DNA of 64,000 nt from Dendrolimus kikuchii (lineage: Eukaryota; Arthropoda; Insecta; Lepidoptera; Lasiocampidae): assembly GCA_019925095.2 (NCBI GenBank), contig CM034402.1, positions 5,777,501-5,841,500 of the forward strand, written 5' to 3'. Each line of letters begins with the position of its first letter. Positions within the stretch are counted from its first letter, which is position 1. The notes beneath the pieces were generated by a model. The model saw nothing but the letters and a program-made list of their open reading frames with translations, was not told the origin of the DNA and made no database searches. Of the stretch, positions 23,010-33,554 are shown piece by piece. Made by a program: the position numbers and the translations under genes.

Positions 23010-23330
23010 TTTGCGGCCCGTCTCGTCATCGCACGGATGGTTAAGGCAATTTTTTTACACCATCTGTTGCATTCTTGAAGTTTTATTAGGGATCTCTATT
23101 TTTATATAATAATAAATATAGCCTATATTAGTCAGGGATAATGTAGCATTCTAATGGTGAAATAATTTTTGAAATCCGTCCCGTAGTTTATGAGTTTATT
23201 CGTTCGCCAACTTTGAACATCTATATCCAGGAAAGCTTAAGATTTGCGCCAAAAATCTATACTTTTCATTAAAATCGGTTCAGTAATTTAGTCGAGAAAT
23301 GTTAAAAGACAGAATTATTTAAGTATTTAT
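23010..23330 (+). repeat. Dispersed repeat (GCGGCCCGTCTCG head)
   Basis: CACCATCTGTTGCATTCTTG, TCAGGGATAATGTAGCATTC and CGTCCCGTAGTTTATGAGTT are paralleled at 39470-39705, a second copy. Confidence 0.65.
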
Positions 23331-23827
23331 GATCATTTTTTTGTAGAACGTTTTACAGTTCTAGGTATAAGCAGGGTTTACAAATAGAGTTCTGGGAATT
23401 TTCCCTAATTTGATGACGTCATCATGATAAAAGTAACATAATATCCGGAATGTCGTCATTATTTGATACATTTTAGTGCAGAAAGAAATATAATAGGCAC
23501 CTACCCCAAAATTATAAGTAAATAAAAAAAATTGGCGAACAATCCCCAAACTAGAGATGCTGATTACAAGACTCTATGAATGAAAATATTTATGACATCA
23601 GATAATATAGTTTTTCATGGCAACATTCTTTCACTCCCGTGATTTTTGCCCGGGACACCAGGGGAACGAATCTATCTGTGGTAGACAATAGCGCATTTAA
23701 ACCCAGCGAACCATGCTTGGATAAGTAGTGTAAAAAGCTTACCTCATGGATCTATTATCAAGTTTATTGTTAGAGTTATTAATGTTTGTTTTATAACTTG
23801 ACAATATGAGGCTAGAGAAATTATTTC
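23331..23827. other. Intergenic DNA upstream of the R1-like LINE
   Basis: Nothing recognised; no target duplication for the LINE found. Confidence 0.45.
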
Positions 23828-24125
23828 ACGGCATCCGTGCGAAGCAGTCGCAAATGCCCGTGCTCTTTGCAGAAAACTGCAATTTTTTGCGCTTTTTCGC
23901 TCTCAAAAAGCGACAAATTGCGACAACAGTTGTGTAGTGATAGTGTACAGTGTTATTTAGTTTGATTCCGGCGCGAATCAGTTGTTTTTCGACTGGGGTG
24001 AGTTGTTAAGCTCTATTCGCTTGTTTATTTCGGCGCGTCTAAGCGCATTACGCAATAACGGTCGTTTGTGTCGATAGTTATTCACACGCGTCGACTGGTC
24101 TCGGCAAAGGAACGGGCCTCCAGTA

Positions 24126-26333
24126 ATGGATGGCCCAGGCCCCCAGAAGGCCCCGAGGCCTTCGAGTGTCCCGCGAAAGCGGGACCACGCGAAGGCCAAG
24201 GATGGCTGGTTAATGCCTGAGATCGGGGAGACGCGGGTGAAAAAGGCGTCTTCTTCATCGGCCCGTCGCAGCAGGTCGGTTGCCGGGCCGCGTCACGGGC
24301 ATGCGGATAGTGCCGTTTTCACGGCTGCCGATATGCCCGGCTCGGTAGGGGATGCGTCGGCGGTGGTAGACCTCACCGCCGCCACGCATGAGGATAGGTG
24401 CGGCGCGATGGGACCGCCTCCGGTTCCCATGGCGCCTAGGGCCCCATCCGGGCGTGCCGCGCGCAGGAGCGCAGCACACCCGGAGATAGATAGGAACGTA
24501 CTGCTTGCAGCGAACTCGGCCGTTTGCCTGGCCGTGAGCGCTGCAAGCACCATAGTTCAATATGCCTACATGGCGCCACCCACCTCTGCGCGAGCCTCAC
24601 TCGTGCAAGGGAGCGGCGCCTACGTAGAGCATGATCACATCCCACCGTCCGGCAGCGTCCCAGACTCGCTGGAGCACGCGCTCTACGGTGCGATTCGCGA
24701 CCATAGTTATTCCCGCCCTGAAGCGCCTGCCTGTAGTCCGGTATACACGGCGGCCGGTTCAGCGACGGCAGGGGATGGGTGCCCTACGACGACGGTGTCG
24801 TATAGCGCACGGGCTTCACCTGTGCCTACGACATCGACTTGCAACCTTTCGGGCTGCAACGTCGAGAGCAGCCGTCCCACGACACCGGTTGTCGCGCGAG
24901 CCTCACTCGCGCCCTCGGCCGGGGTCGTGAACAGGGACCTCGTAGGCGCGGCAGCGGCGACCCCCTCGTCTTCCTTCCCTAATGGGATGGGAGCCGCTGT
25001 TGCGATGTCGGCGCCTGCGTCTTCGGCTGCGGCGGTGTCCACGTCCTCGTCTTCAGCGGCAGCGGCGGCGGGCACGACGACGTCGTCATATTCGTTCACA
25101 GCCTCATCGTCTTCGGCATCGGGTTCGGCGGCGCCGTCATCGTCTTCAACGGCAACGGTGCCGATTTCGTGTGCCCCGATGCTCGTTCCCGGATCGAGGT
25201 CGCGCTTCTGGGACCGGTCCCAGAGCAGCGGCGCCGATTCGGACGGCACGTCGGGTGCTTCTTCCCCAGCGCGCGCGCGCTCGCCTCTGCGCCCCACGGG
25301 GGGCGCACCCGCGGCGACTACTAGCATTCTCGCGGGTGCGGAGGCCTACCTTCGCACCGAGGGGGGTGAAAAGGGGCGCAAGGCGCGCAAGGCAACCGCC
25401 GCCAAAGTGGCCGCGGCTAGCCAGTGCGCCGCCCTCGTCGGGAATATATCGGCTCTCGGCCCTGGGGAGCTCCGCCTAGCGGCGTGCGCCCAGGTCGCCG
25501 AGATAATTCAAATTGCCCAAACGTCGGGCAATTTGAAGGGGGTTTACGTGCGCCGGCTGAAGGAGGCCGCGTCCAGGGTGTCGGACATCGTCGACACACT
25601 GGTCACGCGAAATCCGGAATCCGAGGCCTGGAAGCTCGGTAACGAGAACGCCAGGCTACGCATGGAGTTAAGCTCGCTGCGGGAGGAAAACCGCTCCTAC
25701 CGCAGGGAGTTTGAAGACATGCGTAAGGCCCTAAAGGCCTCCGCTTCGGTTGCGGAGCCGGCGCCTGCTGTAATGGCGGCGCCGACCCCCGTACCCGTCA
25801 AGCGAAAGGCCCAAGCCGCCACGGCGGAGGCGGCGGCGGTACCGGAACCGCCCGCCGCACCCGCTGCGGTTAAAAAATCGCGTCCGGCCCGTGCTGCGGT
25901 AGCAGGGCCGACACCGGCTCCCGTCGTCGGGACGGAGCGAGCTCCGGCGGCCGCCAACGGGGTGGCGCCGACACCCGCTCCAACGGGGCCCGGCGGCATC
26001 GATCACGACGCGTTTGTGCGGGCCGTGATCGACGTTGTCGCCCCCATACTCGATGCCCGGTTCGCCGGAATCGAGGACCGGCTGAATGCCGCGCCGACCC
26101 TCCGTCCACCGCTAGCGGCCGACCGAGGCAAGGCGCCGGCAATCAAACCGGCACCAAAAGTGGCCGTTAGGCCGAAAGCGGCCACGGCTGCCGCCGCCGT
26201 CCGGCGGAATGCGGGGGAAGTAAGTACCCCGGTTCCGATGGAGGTGGTGGCGACCCCGGCTGTCGGGGTGACGGACTCCCCATCGTCACCGGCCCCCCCC
26301 CCCCTAAAAAAAAGACGAATAGAGGGGGGGTGA
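24126..26333 (+). CDS. R1-like LINE ORF1, N-terminal frame (Gag-like)
   Basis: 735 codons from ATG to TGA. It encodes the front of the RNA-binding, particle-forming protein of an R1-clade element. A basic N-terminus (residues 10-60) is followed by a long Ser/Ala-rich region (about 190-350). A conserved helical segment with EIIQIAQTSGNLKGVYVRRL (about 455-475) precedes a leucine-zipper-like coiled coil, KLGNENARLRMELSSLREEN (about 502-535), then Ala/Pro-rich linkers to KKRRIEGG. The frame ends just past runs of C, A and G; the zinc knuckles lie in the -1 frame that follows. The two frames were therefore probably one ORF, split by an indel or joined by frameshifting. The low-complexity Ala/Ser content makes it longer than typical R1 ORF1. 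Confidence 0.75.
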   Translation: MDGPGPQKAPRPSSVPRKRDHAKAKDGWLMPEIGETRVKKASSSSARRSRSVAGPRHGHADSAVFTAADMPGSVGDASAVVDLTAATHEDRCGAMGPPPVPMAPRAPSGRAARRSAAHPEIDRNVLLAANSAVCLAVSAASTIVQYAYMAPPTSARASLVQGSGAYVEHDHIPPSGSVPDSLEHALYGAIRDHSYSRPEAPACSPVYTAAGSATAGDGCPTTTVSYSARASPVPTTSTCNLSGCNVESSRPTTPVVARASLAPSAGVVNRDLVGAAAATPSSSFPNGMGAAVAMSAPASSAAAVSTSSSSAAAAAGTTTSSYSFTASSSSASGSAAPSSSSTATVPISCAPMLVPGSRSRFWDRSQSSGADSDGTSGASSPARARSPLRPTGGAPAATTSILAGAEAYLRTEGGEKGRKARKATAAKVAAASQCAALVGNISALGPGELRLAACAQVAEIIQIAQTSGNLKGVYVRRLKEAASRVSDIVDTLVTRNPESEAWKLGNENARLRMELSSLREENRSYRREFEDMRKALKASASVAEPAPAVMAAPTPVPVKRKAQAATAEAAAVPEPPAAPAAVKKSRPARAAVAGPTPAPVVGTERAPAAANGVAPTPAPTGPGGIDHDAFVRAVIDVVAPILDARFAGIEDRLNAAPTLRPPLAADRGKAPAIKPAPKVAVRPKAATAAAAVRRNAGEVSTPVPMEVVATPAVGVTDSPSSPAPPPLKKRRIEGG

Positions 26334-27523
26334 AGTGGAGGCTGAAAATGCAGCGGAGAGCGGCACGCGATGCCGCCGTTGCATTAACGGCCCCCGCCAC
26401 GGCACCCGTGCCTGTGGTGTCGGCTCCTAGGCCGGCCCCTAGGCAACGGACGGCGCCTGCGGCCGCGACATCGGTAGTCGCGGCGCCCGCCGTCCGCGCT
26501 CGCATCGCGCACGTCGCGCCGCCGCCGGCGCCCGTGGCCCCCCCCCCCGCCCCGGAGGGGGGGGCGTGGACGACGGTCGTCAAGCGGAAAAAGGGTAAGG
26601 GGGCGAGGGCCGACGGGCCCCCTCCCCCCACCCAGGCGCAAGCTGCTCCCCTGCCGACGGGGCGGGGGCAGCAACAACGGAAACAGGCTGCGAAGCCTGC
26701 GGTAGTATTCCGTGAGCCGAAGTCGGCCGCAGTTATCATCAAACTGCTGCCGGCAGCGGCCGCGAAGGGTGTCGGTTATCGCGAGGTCTTCGCGAAGGCC
26801 TCGACGGTGGTCGACATCGCGGCCATGGGCCTCCGCGAGGGGCTGAAGGTGGTGCGGACCGTCAGGGACGCGCGCCTTCTCGAGTTCCAGCCGGGACCCG
26901 AGAGCGCGGCCAAGGCGGACCGCGTCGCCGAGGCTCTGCGCGGAGCCCTTGCAGGGATGGCCGAGGTCGTCCGCCCCGTAAAGCGTGGGGAGCTTTACGT
27001 CTCTGGGCTGGACGAATCGGTCACGGTCGATGGGCTGCGTGACGCGATCGCGCGCGCCGGCAACTGCCGGCGCGACGACGTGCGCACGAAGCACATCGGT
27101 GCAGGACCGGGCGGTTTGGGCGCATCGTACGTGATGTGCCCCGTCGCTGCTGCCAAAGTCATCGTCGAGATGGGCTACCTCGTGGTAGGCTTCACCTCGG
27201 CGAGGGTAGAGGCACTGGAAGCCAGACCGATACGTTGTTACCGGTGTTACAACGTCGGCCATGGCGCCCAGACCTGTCCGGACACGTGCCCGGACCGGAC
27301 TAACTTGTGTCTCCGCTGCGGTAAGAGCGGACACAAGATGCCGGACTGCACGGCCCGGAACCCCCACTGCGCGGCGTGTGCGGCGGGGGGACTCAACGCT
27401 GCCCACCCCACGTTGGCGAGGTTCTGCCAGCCTCCCTACGTGAAGGGCAAATTCGTCCATCCGAGGACGAAACAACGCACGGGTGTTACGGGAGTACGCG
27501 CAATGGACACCTCCAATGCCTAG
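26330..27523 (+). CDS. R1-like LINE ORF1, C-terminal frame with zinc knuckles
   Basis: 397 codons, -1 relative to the preceding frame. No ATG lies at its beginning (the open frame starts at GTG), so it is read as the continuation of ORF1. After a Pro/Ala-rich stretch come FREPKSAAVIIKLLP and a region like the nucleic-acid-binding part of R1 ORF1 proteins (about 120-295). Three zinc knuckles follow: CYRCYNVGHGAQTC (303-316), CLRCGKSGHKMPDC (327-340), and a third C-x2-C...H...C from 347 to 366. The stop TAG at 27521-27523 overlaps the likely ORF2 start. Role: RNA binding in the retrotransposon particle. Confidence 0.8.
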   Translation: MKWRLKMQRRAARDAAVALTAPATAPVPVVSAPRPAPRQRTAPAAATSVVAAPAVRARIAHVAPPPAPVAPPPAPEGGAWTTVVKRKKGKGARADGPPPPTQAQAAPLPTGRGQQQRKQAAKPAVVFREPKSAAVIIKLLPAAAAKGVGYREVFAKASTVVDIAAMGLREGLKVVRTVRDARLLEFQPGPESAAKADRVAEALRGALAGMAEVVRPVKRGELYVSGLDESVTVDGLRDAIARAGNCRRDDVRTKHIGAGPGGLGASYVMCPVAAAKVIVEMGYLVVGFTSARVEALEARPIRCYRCYNVGHGAQTCPDTCPDRTNLCLRCGKSGHKMPDCTARNPHCAACAAGGLNAAHPTLARFCQPPYVKGKFVHPRTKQRTGVTGVRAMDTSNA

Positions 27524-29426
27524 TACGCCCGTAACAATACTATTTCAGGCGAACGTAAACCACTCCCCCACCGCTCAGGATTTGTGCCTGCAGGCGATGG
27601 CGGAGTGGCAAGCGAACTTGGCCGTAATAAGCGAACCTTATTACGTGCCGCCTTGCGGCAATTGGGTGGGCGACCTCGACGAAGTGGTAGCGGTGGTGGC
27701 CAGAGCCGGTTCTGGCACACCGCTTACATGTCTTGAAAGAGGAAAGGGCTATGCGGTGGCGGAGAGCGGGAGTATCGTCGTCATAGGCGTTTACTTTTCG
27801 CGCAGCCGCCCCCTGGCGGAGTTCGAGCTTCACTTGGACGCCATCAGGGCTGCCATAGACAGATTGTCGCCTAAAACGATCTTCGTGATGGGCGACTTTA
27901 ACGCAAAACACTGTTCCTGGGGAAATACGTTCACGGAACCTAGGGGCCGGACGGTTGAGGAATGGGCTCTTCAATCCGGCCTGACCATATTGAACCAGGG
28001 ATCGGTCCAGACCTGCGTGCGCGCGCGGGGTGGATCGGTCATCGACCTGTCATTCGCCACTCATGCGGCCGCCCGCAGAGTTGTCGGATGGAGGGTGCTG
28101 GAGGAGGTGGAGTCGCTCTCTGATCATCGGTACATCAGATTTGAGCTTACCCCCTCCTCCGGTCCGAGCCCTGTTCATCGCCCCCCTCTCTTCCCGCGTT
28201 GGGCCCTTACCAAGCTCGATCCGGAGCAGGCCGAGGAGTGGGCACTCACGGAAAGCTGGGCCTACCCAGTCGAATTCGAGAACCTGGAGTCGCAGGCAGA
28301 GCACATGCGCAAGACCCTGACGAGGGTTTGCGACGCGGCGATGCCTCGCGTCTCCAAGCGGCAGCCTCCGTGCAAGCAGGTCCACTGGTGGACCGAGGAG
28401 CTGGGCGAGATGCGAAAGGCAGTTCGCATCATCAGCCACAGGCTCAAACGCTGCAGGGCGCGCCGTCCTCCGGACTACGTCGCGGAAAATGGACTCGTGG
28501 GAGAGTTTAGGGAGGCCAGAAAGGCCCTTTCGATTGCAATACTGCAAGCGAAAGCCCGGGCTCGGGCCGAGCTCCTCGAGACGCTCGATCGGGACCCTTG
28601 GGGGCGTCCGTACCGTGGGGCTCGCAACACGTTGCGGCCTTGCACATCCACGGTCACGGAAACGCTCGAACCCGAGGTGCTCCGGTCGGTTATCGACGGG
28701 CTCTTCCCGGATCCGGGAAACTTCACTCCCCCCAGTATGGGTCCACCCGTTCCCGACACTCCCACGGACGAGGAGCCTCACTCCATCTCCGAGGGGGAAC
28801 TAGACGTTGCCCTGGACCGGCTCCGGGGCAGGAAGACGGCACCGGGACCCGACGGGGTTCCAGGTCGACTCCTCTTCCTGGCCGCTAAACATCTACGCGG
28901 CCAGCTGCGGGAACTGTTCGAAGCCTGTATTCGCGCAGGTCGGCTCCCGTCGCAATGGAAGGAGGGTCGTTTGTGCCTGATTCCCAAGGGAGGTCGGCCT
29001 CCCAACGATCCGTCCGCCTTCAGGCCCATAGTGCTGCTGAACGAGGTCGCTAAGGTCTTCGAAAAGATCTTGGCGGAGCGGCTCGTGAAGCATCTCGACA
29101 CTGTGGAGCCGGGGCTTTCAGAAACGCAGTTCGGGTTTCGGCGGAGGCGCTCCACGATGGACGCCTTCGAGACGCTGCGAACGTCAACGGACGAAGCCGT
29201 CCAAGCGAAGGATGTCGTTCTTGCGGTGTCGCTAGATATAGCGAACGCCTTTAACAGCCTCCCTCATGAGACGATCAGGGAGGGGCTCCGCGCGCATGGA
29301 GTCCCCCCGTACCTCACGAGGCTGTTGGGCGCGTACCTGCAGGATCGACATATCCTTTGGGAGGGCGGTGAGTCCGGCAATCCCGAGGTAGGTCGGCGAT
29401 CAGGAAGCGGGAAACCGCCTCCATGA
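27516..29426 (+). pseudogene. R1-like LINE ORF2: endonuclease plus truncated reverse transcriptase
   Basis: I start it at the ATG at 27516, which overlaps the ORF1 stop (ATGCCTAG). AP endonuclease motifs: QANVNHS, VISEPY, GDFNAKHCSWGN (from residue 126) and SDHRYIRF (from 202). RT motifs: LIPKGGRPPNDPSAFRPIVL (about 490-510), QFGFRRRRST (from 538) and motif A VSLDIANAFNS with its Asp at residue 574. Soon after AYLQDRHILW the reading enters the deletion junction and ends in KPPP. The YxDD motif, thumb and connection are gone, so reverse transcription is impossible from this copy. The endonuclease motifs look intact. Confidence 0.88.
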
Positions 29427-29938
29427 TCGCCGTCTGGTCTCAAGAGCTCGACAACCCTGCGGCCTATGGCGGCTACACGGTGGACGCAATCAGGCCACAG
29501 CTGACGGAATGGGTCAACCGCACCAGCGGCACCCTGACCTTCAGGACGACACAGATACTTACCGGACACGGATGTTTCGATAAGTATCTGTGTCGCATTG
29601 TGGGCTGCTTGCCTTCCCCGGACTGCCGCCAGTGCGGCGCGCCCGACACGGCGTTACACACGCTTGTCGAGTGCGCCGCATGGGCGCCGCAGCGTTTCGA
29701 ACTTGAGACGCACGTAGGTCCAGTCGACTCGCTCTGCGACTTGGTCAAGGCCATGCTGCAGAGCAGCGACAATTGGGGGGCTGCGGTTACTTTTTGCGAG
29801 ACAGTAATGTCACTCAAGGAGGCCGCAGAACGAGACAGGGAGAGAAGTCCTGCAGCGCGTGCCAATGCGTCTTCTCGAGGTCGCCGGCCTTCAGCTGGCA
29901 CCCGGAGAGGCAGGTACGCGCATTACTTCCCTCCCTGA
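29388..29938 (+). pseudogene. R1-like LINE ORF2 C-terminal region
   Basis: After the deletion, sequence resumes in another frame: AIRKRETASMIAVWSQELDN, then TVDAIRPQLTEWV, TLTFRTTQILTGHGCFDKYL and the zinc-knuckle-like CRQCGAPDTALHTLVEC. It closes with VMSLKEAAERDRER and a basic end, RRGRYAHYFPP, before the stop. It is colinear with the second copy (IRTRETAAMIQFWSVELEN at about 48270-48330), which fixes the deletion junction near 29390. It would be translated only if the frame were restored. Confidence 0.85.
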
Positions 29939-30355
29939 GTTAGGTTCCGTTTACCGCGGGGGGCCTTTAGCTTGCTAGGAAGAGCAAAGGACCTTCTACC
30001 CCCGCACAACGAAGTGGGGTGTGTTCTCCCAGGGCACACTCCAGGCACTTTATTGCGCTGGATCGGCTGGGCGTAACTATGTTCTAAATCTCAGCCTTTC
30101 CAACACATTCAAAGCGCAGGGTCGTCAGGGAGGAGGGGGTTTTTAGTGGGTATTGGGGTTGCTCGCCCGTGCAGCAACGCTCGGAGTCTTCCACACTATT
30201 CTGTGACGTCGATCGCGGACGGAGCGCTGCCAAGAGCATACTATTGCTGCAGTGTTATCGCCCCCGACCGACGCGTGTCGTTCCCCTAGCAACGACCCAG
30301 TTTGTGCGTAAATCGGTTAAGCATTTTCCCTCGCCTCAAAACCAAAAAAAAAAAA
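29939..30355 (+). other. R1-like LINE 3' UTR and A-tail
   Basis: Colinear with 48792-49157 (shared GGGCGTAACTATGTTCTAA, GGGAGGAGG...TTTTAGTGGG, and the CGCCT-A(n) end). It ends in 12 adenines at 30344-30355. Confidence 0.85.
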
Positions 30356-30430
30356 GTCGGAGAACAGGGATGAGTTGCGCTGATTTGGGGAGGCCTACGT
30401 CCAGCAGTGGATTGCGATTGGTTGAGGGCG
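30356..30430 (+). pseudogene. LINE C-terminal scrap (GEAYVQQW family)
   Basis: TTGGGGAGGCCTACGTCCAG encodes the LGEAYVQQW motif seen in fuller form at 61290-61640 and 49325-49595. Confidence 0.65.
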
Positions 30431-30614
30431 TATGTTTTTCTGTTTTATTATGGCAGAAGAGTACTAAGGGATGGCAATTACCCTGCTCAACCTGTTATAC
30501 GCTCTGCAATCGCAGTTGAAGCCACCAGTTAGGTCTTGTATTTATAGACAATCTCAATCAATACTTTTATCCTTGTATTTATTTGCTGGATCCCTACCGA
30601 CTAGTATGGGGACT

Positions 30615-30890
30615 CTTTTTTATTGGATAAGTTCAGCAGACAGTCCGACGGCCCAAAGCAGTTACCATCGCCTATAGACATTTGCAATACCAAAGGTATG
30701 ACAAATACGCTGCTGCTCTTTAAAGGGAGCCTAGAGCCTAGCCACTAATGCCGGAACATAACTCAAGGTTGTTATAGAGGCGTACTTTAGACTAAGGGTG
30801 ACAGCCATCCAGACGGGCAAATGCCCTACCAACTGGTTGCGGGCGACAGGCCGCCCAGGCCTTGTTTTCTTTCTCTTTTCCTGCACGGAT
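30615..30890 (-). repeat. SINE-like family S
   Basis: Tail TTTTTTATTGGATAAGTTCA at the left; 5' end at TTCCTGCACGGAT (about 30890). A small internal loss near the tail. Confidence 0.85.
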
Positions 30891-30895
30891 ATAAT

Positions 30896-31070
30896 CGGAC
30901 CTTAGTGGCTAAGGCACTGATATTTCAGTCCGACGAGATCAGTTCAACTCCCAGTCAAGGACCATACACCGCCTAAGTCTTGGTGCCCTAATTTGCACAT
31001 TTACCGGTAATAATACATAATATCTGGGCGATGGATAAAAGCAACTTGAGGAAACATTTGTTAAAATTTA
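30896..31070 (+). repeat. Degenerate tRNA-derived SINE
   Basis: TTAGTGGCTAAGGCACTG (box-A-like) and AGTTCAACTCC (box-B-like) lie about 40 bp apart, followed by a body with GGTGCCCTAATTTGCACATT and GGGCGATGG. Too decayed and too long to be a tRNA gene. Confidence 0.55.
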
Positions 31071-32280
31071 ACAGATTTGTGAAACCTGCAATTAGGCATG
31101 CGATAAGTGTGTTGCAAATACCTTTCTTACTCTAAAATATAGCCCAGCTTATGGGGTATTTATGATCTAGTGTTATATTTTAAGAGAACAGGCGACATCA
31201 AAACAGTTTTATGAATTGGCTCAAACAGATATAAAGTCTATAAAAAGCCTAAAAGTTAACAAACAAAAGCTCTAAGTGGTTGCTTAATTAAGAACTGCTG
31301 AAGTGTTTTGATGGCGGCACATTAATTTTATCTTGTTTTCCTGCCTTCACGACCAATTATCCCTGGCGAGTTCTTGGGGATCCGCCTTGGGAGTTTTAAT
31401 TTCATTCTCCGTACCAATTATATTACGCTTTTGATATAAACGATGGATAATACTATTGTATCTCGAACTATTTGCTATATCGATCATTTCACAAAATAAT
31501 AATAATTGTTCTTTATCACTATAATTATAATACATAAATTTAAAAGTGAAATATCAACTTGTTTTGGAATTACTACTACACACACCTTCACAATTAGCGG
31601 AACGCTAGTAAAAACCCCAAAAATTCAAGCATATGTTAAATGAATACATAAAATTCTTAAAATTTATGCCCTAATTAATGTCATCTTATAACCAGACCAT
31701 TTAAAAAAGGCCTTTCAAGGAGAACGAGCCACCACAAAAACTTACGTTAAAATCAAAGGAAGTATTTTGTTATACTTATTAATTTCCGCTAATTCAGCCT
31801 ATTGAAATCAGAAGTAATTACTTGTATCCATTATTGATGACTTATAATATAAACTTATTTTTACAGATAAAGCGAATTACCATGAGGCCTCTAGGATTTG
31901 CCTCCTATTCTTCACAGTTGACTATGTGGTAAGGAAATATTTTGACCTCGTGTCGAAGAAATGCGACGCATGTTTCTAAGGTATATACTTGTGCGCGATT
32001 CTGCTTCAATGTTCCATCAAGGACTCAAGTGACACCCTATCTATATATTAATACGTGAAGCAAAATACAGCAAAAACTTTGCACCCCTTTTTACGAAAAT
32101 TGCGTGGGCGGTGGAGTTTGAAATGTCGCACATTTATTTAGTTTATATAGAGAAGGAGTGCAAAATGCTAATATTTTTAAAAAATTATGCATAAAAAATA
32201 CATTACATCAATAAAAAAACATTATACATACTACCATGTATTTGACACACATACGCATATATAATCTTTTGTTTATTGTT
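31071..32280. other. AT-rich intergenic DNA
   Basis: Short open frames only; nothing recognised. Confidence 0.5.
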
Positions 32281-32284
32281 AAAG

Positions 32285-32896
32285 TCAAATTAACAGTGTA
32301 GCCTTGGCGAAATCTGTGATTATAGAAGTATATATAGGTATAGTCTTTGACAACAGAACCTTAATAATGTTCAAACTTATAATTTTTTTACTGTGGTCGA
32401 ATTTCGACCACGAGCGGCTACTAGTTTCAATAAATATTCAATGTTTAAGATGAATCATCGCCGCAAGCTCCACTTGGCGTGCCTAGTTTTTGGGGTTCTA
32501 AAGCACAAATCTCTGGCTTATTTATATGAGAAGCTCTCATGGATTCAGGACCGTCACAATAATTTATCAACATCCGCATTTTCGCAATGTTTCATCCTGA
32601 ATATACCAACTGGTGTATCGTACTTGAACACGCGTGTCTCACCGCGTAGAATAGAACTATTACGGCAAGGTGAATTTTATCATAACGAATTTCTTCGATG
32701 TAATACAAGATCTGCTTGTATAGAGGTACGTTCAATGTTACTTCATACGAGAACACTACGAAAATCTCAAATTATCAAAGATTGCAATTTGTCAGGTTTC
32801 ATCGAAATGTTAACACAGTACAAAGCACAAATGGTATACCCCCTACGCTCGTTATTTTGTGGTCCTCCTTTACGCTTTGTTTCCGAATGCTCCTAA
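32285..32896 (+). pseudogene. LINE ORF2 C-terminal fragment
   Basis: 32290-32405 duplicates 15068-15200. The open frame 32393-32896 includes MNHRRKLHLACLVFGVLKH, SLAYLYEKLSWIQDRHNN and LNTRVSPRRIELL, the pattern of the last ~130 residues of Jockey/CR1-type RT proteins (R...LH.L...F..L...SP.YL...). There is no palm domain and the first residues are spurious, so it is a dead fragment. Confidence 0.65.
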
Positions 32897-32900
32897 TTTG

Positions 32901-33550
32901 CCTTTGTCCCAACTTAAAAAAAAAATGAAAAAAATATGGCGGAAGTTTCCTTGATGTTTGAAGACCGTAAGCGTTAATTAAGTGTCGACAGGATATGAAA
33001 TAAATTATATTATTTACCTTTTCCAAATTAATAGAAATTCATTTTCCGTTCTTTAAATGCTGTGTTTTTGCTGTTGTCAAAATAAAATTAATTAAACGGG
33101 TTCTTATTACGTAATTTAAAAATCAATTTCCATGATTTTGAGCCTTTTCTTTAATTTTGAGATTTTTATAGACTACTTTGTTACAGGAAATCCTTATCAC
33201 ATCTTGGGTTTAGATGTTTTCTGTCATCGATAAACTGCACACTTGGTCCGGGGCTGTAAAGAGTGGGGAGCACCAGCCATCTCAAACACCAGCTAGACTT
33301 GTAAATATCTGCCGAGAAGAATTTCCTGTGTCTCTGTTTTGAAATATAGATTAGAAGCTGACAAATTCCAACAGGAAAAGCAAATTGTATCTATTGTACT
33401 GAGATACGATGCTGAGACGTGGACATTGGCAGTAGGGCTAATCTGGTATTCTGATATTCTGATGAACTAACAGTGAACCAGTCATACCCATCGCAGACAA
33501 TAGCCAATTACACAGATGAGTTCTACAATGTAAATTGTGGTATGAGAACA
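32901..33550. other. Intergenic DNA
   Basis: Nothing recognised. Confidence 0.5.
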
Positions 33551-33554
33551 ATAT

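Larger units (their letters stand above)
23828..30355 (+). mobile_element. R1-clade non-LTR retrotransposon, internally deleted
   Basis: A G+C-rich block of 6.5 kb in AT-rich DNA. Layout: 5' UTR (about 23828-24125), ORF1 in two frames (24126-27523), ORF2 with AP endonuclease and the front of an RT (27516-29426), a deletion, the ORF2 C-terminus (29388-29938), a 3' UTR, and an A-run at 30344-30355. The three zinc knuckles at the end of ORF1, the AP endonuclease, and the C-terminal CCHC-like motif of ORF2 place it in the R1 clade (with R1, TRAS and SART). A second, 5'-truncated relative lies at 47868-49157. The 5' boundary is estimated from composition only. Confidence 0.85.

Noticed and set aside
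24255..29901. Many long open frames on the minus strand and in other plus frames across the LINE
   Set aside because: G+C-rich sequence lacks stop codons; none carries recognisable motifs, while the ORF1/ORF2 frames do.
23828..30355. G+C-rich block as bacterial contamination or horizontal transfer
   Set aside because: It encodes a clear R1-clade LINE with 3' A-tail, and a diverged copy lies elsewhere in the window.
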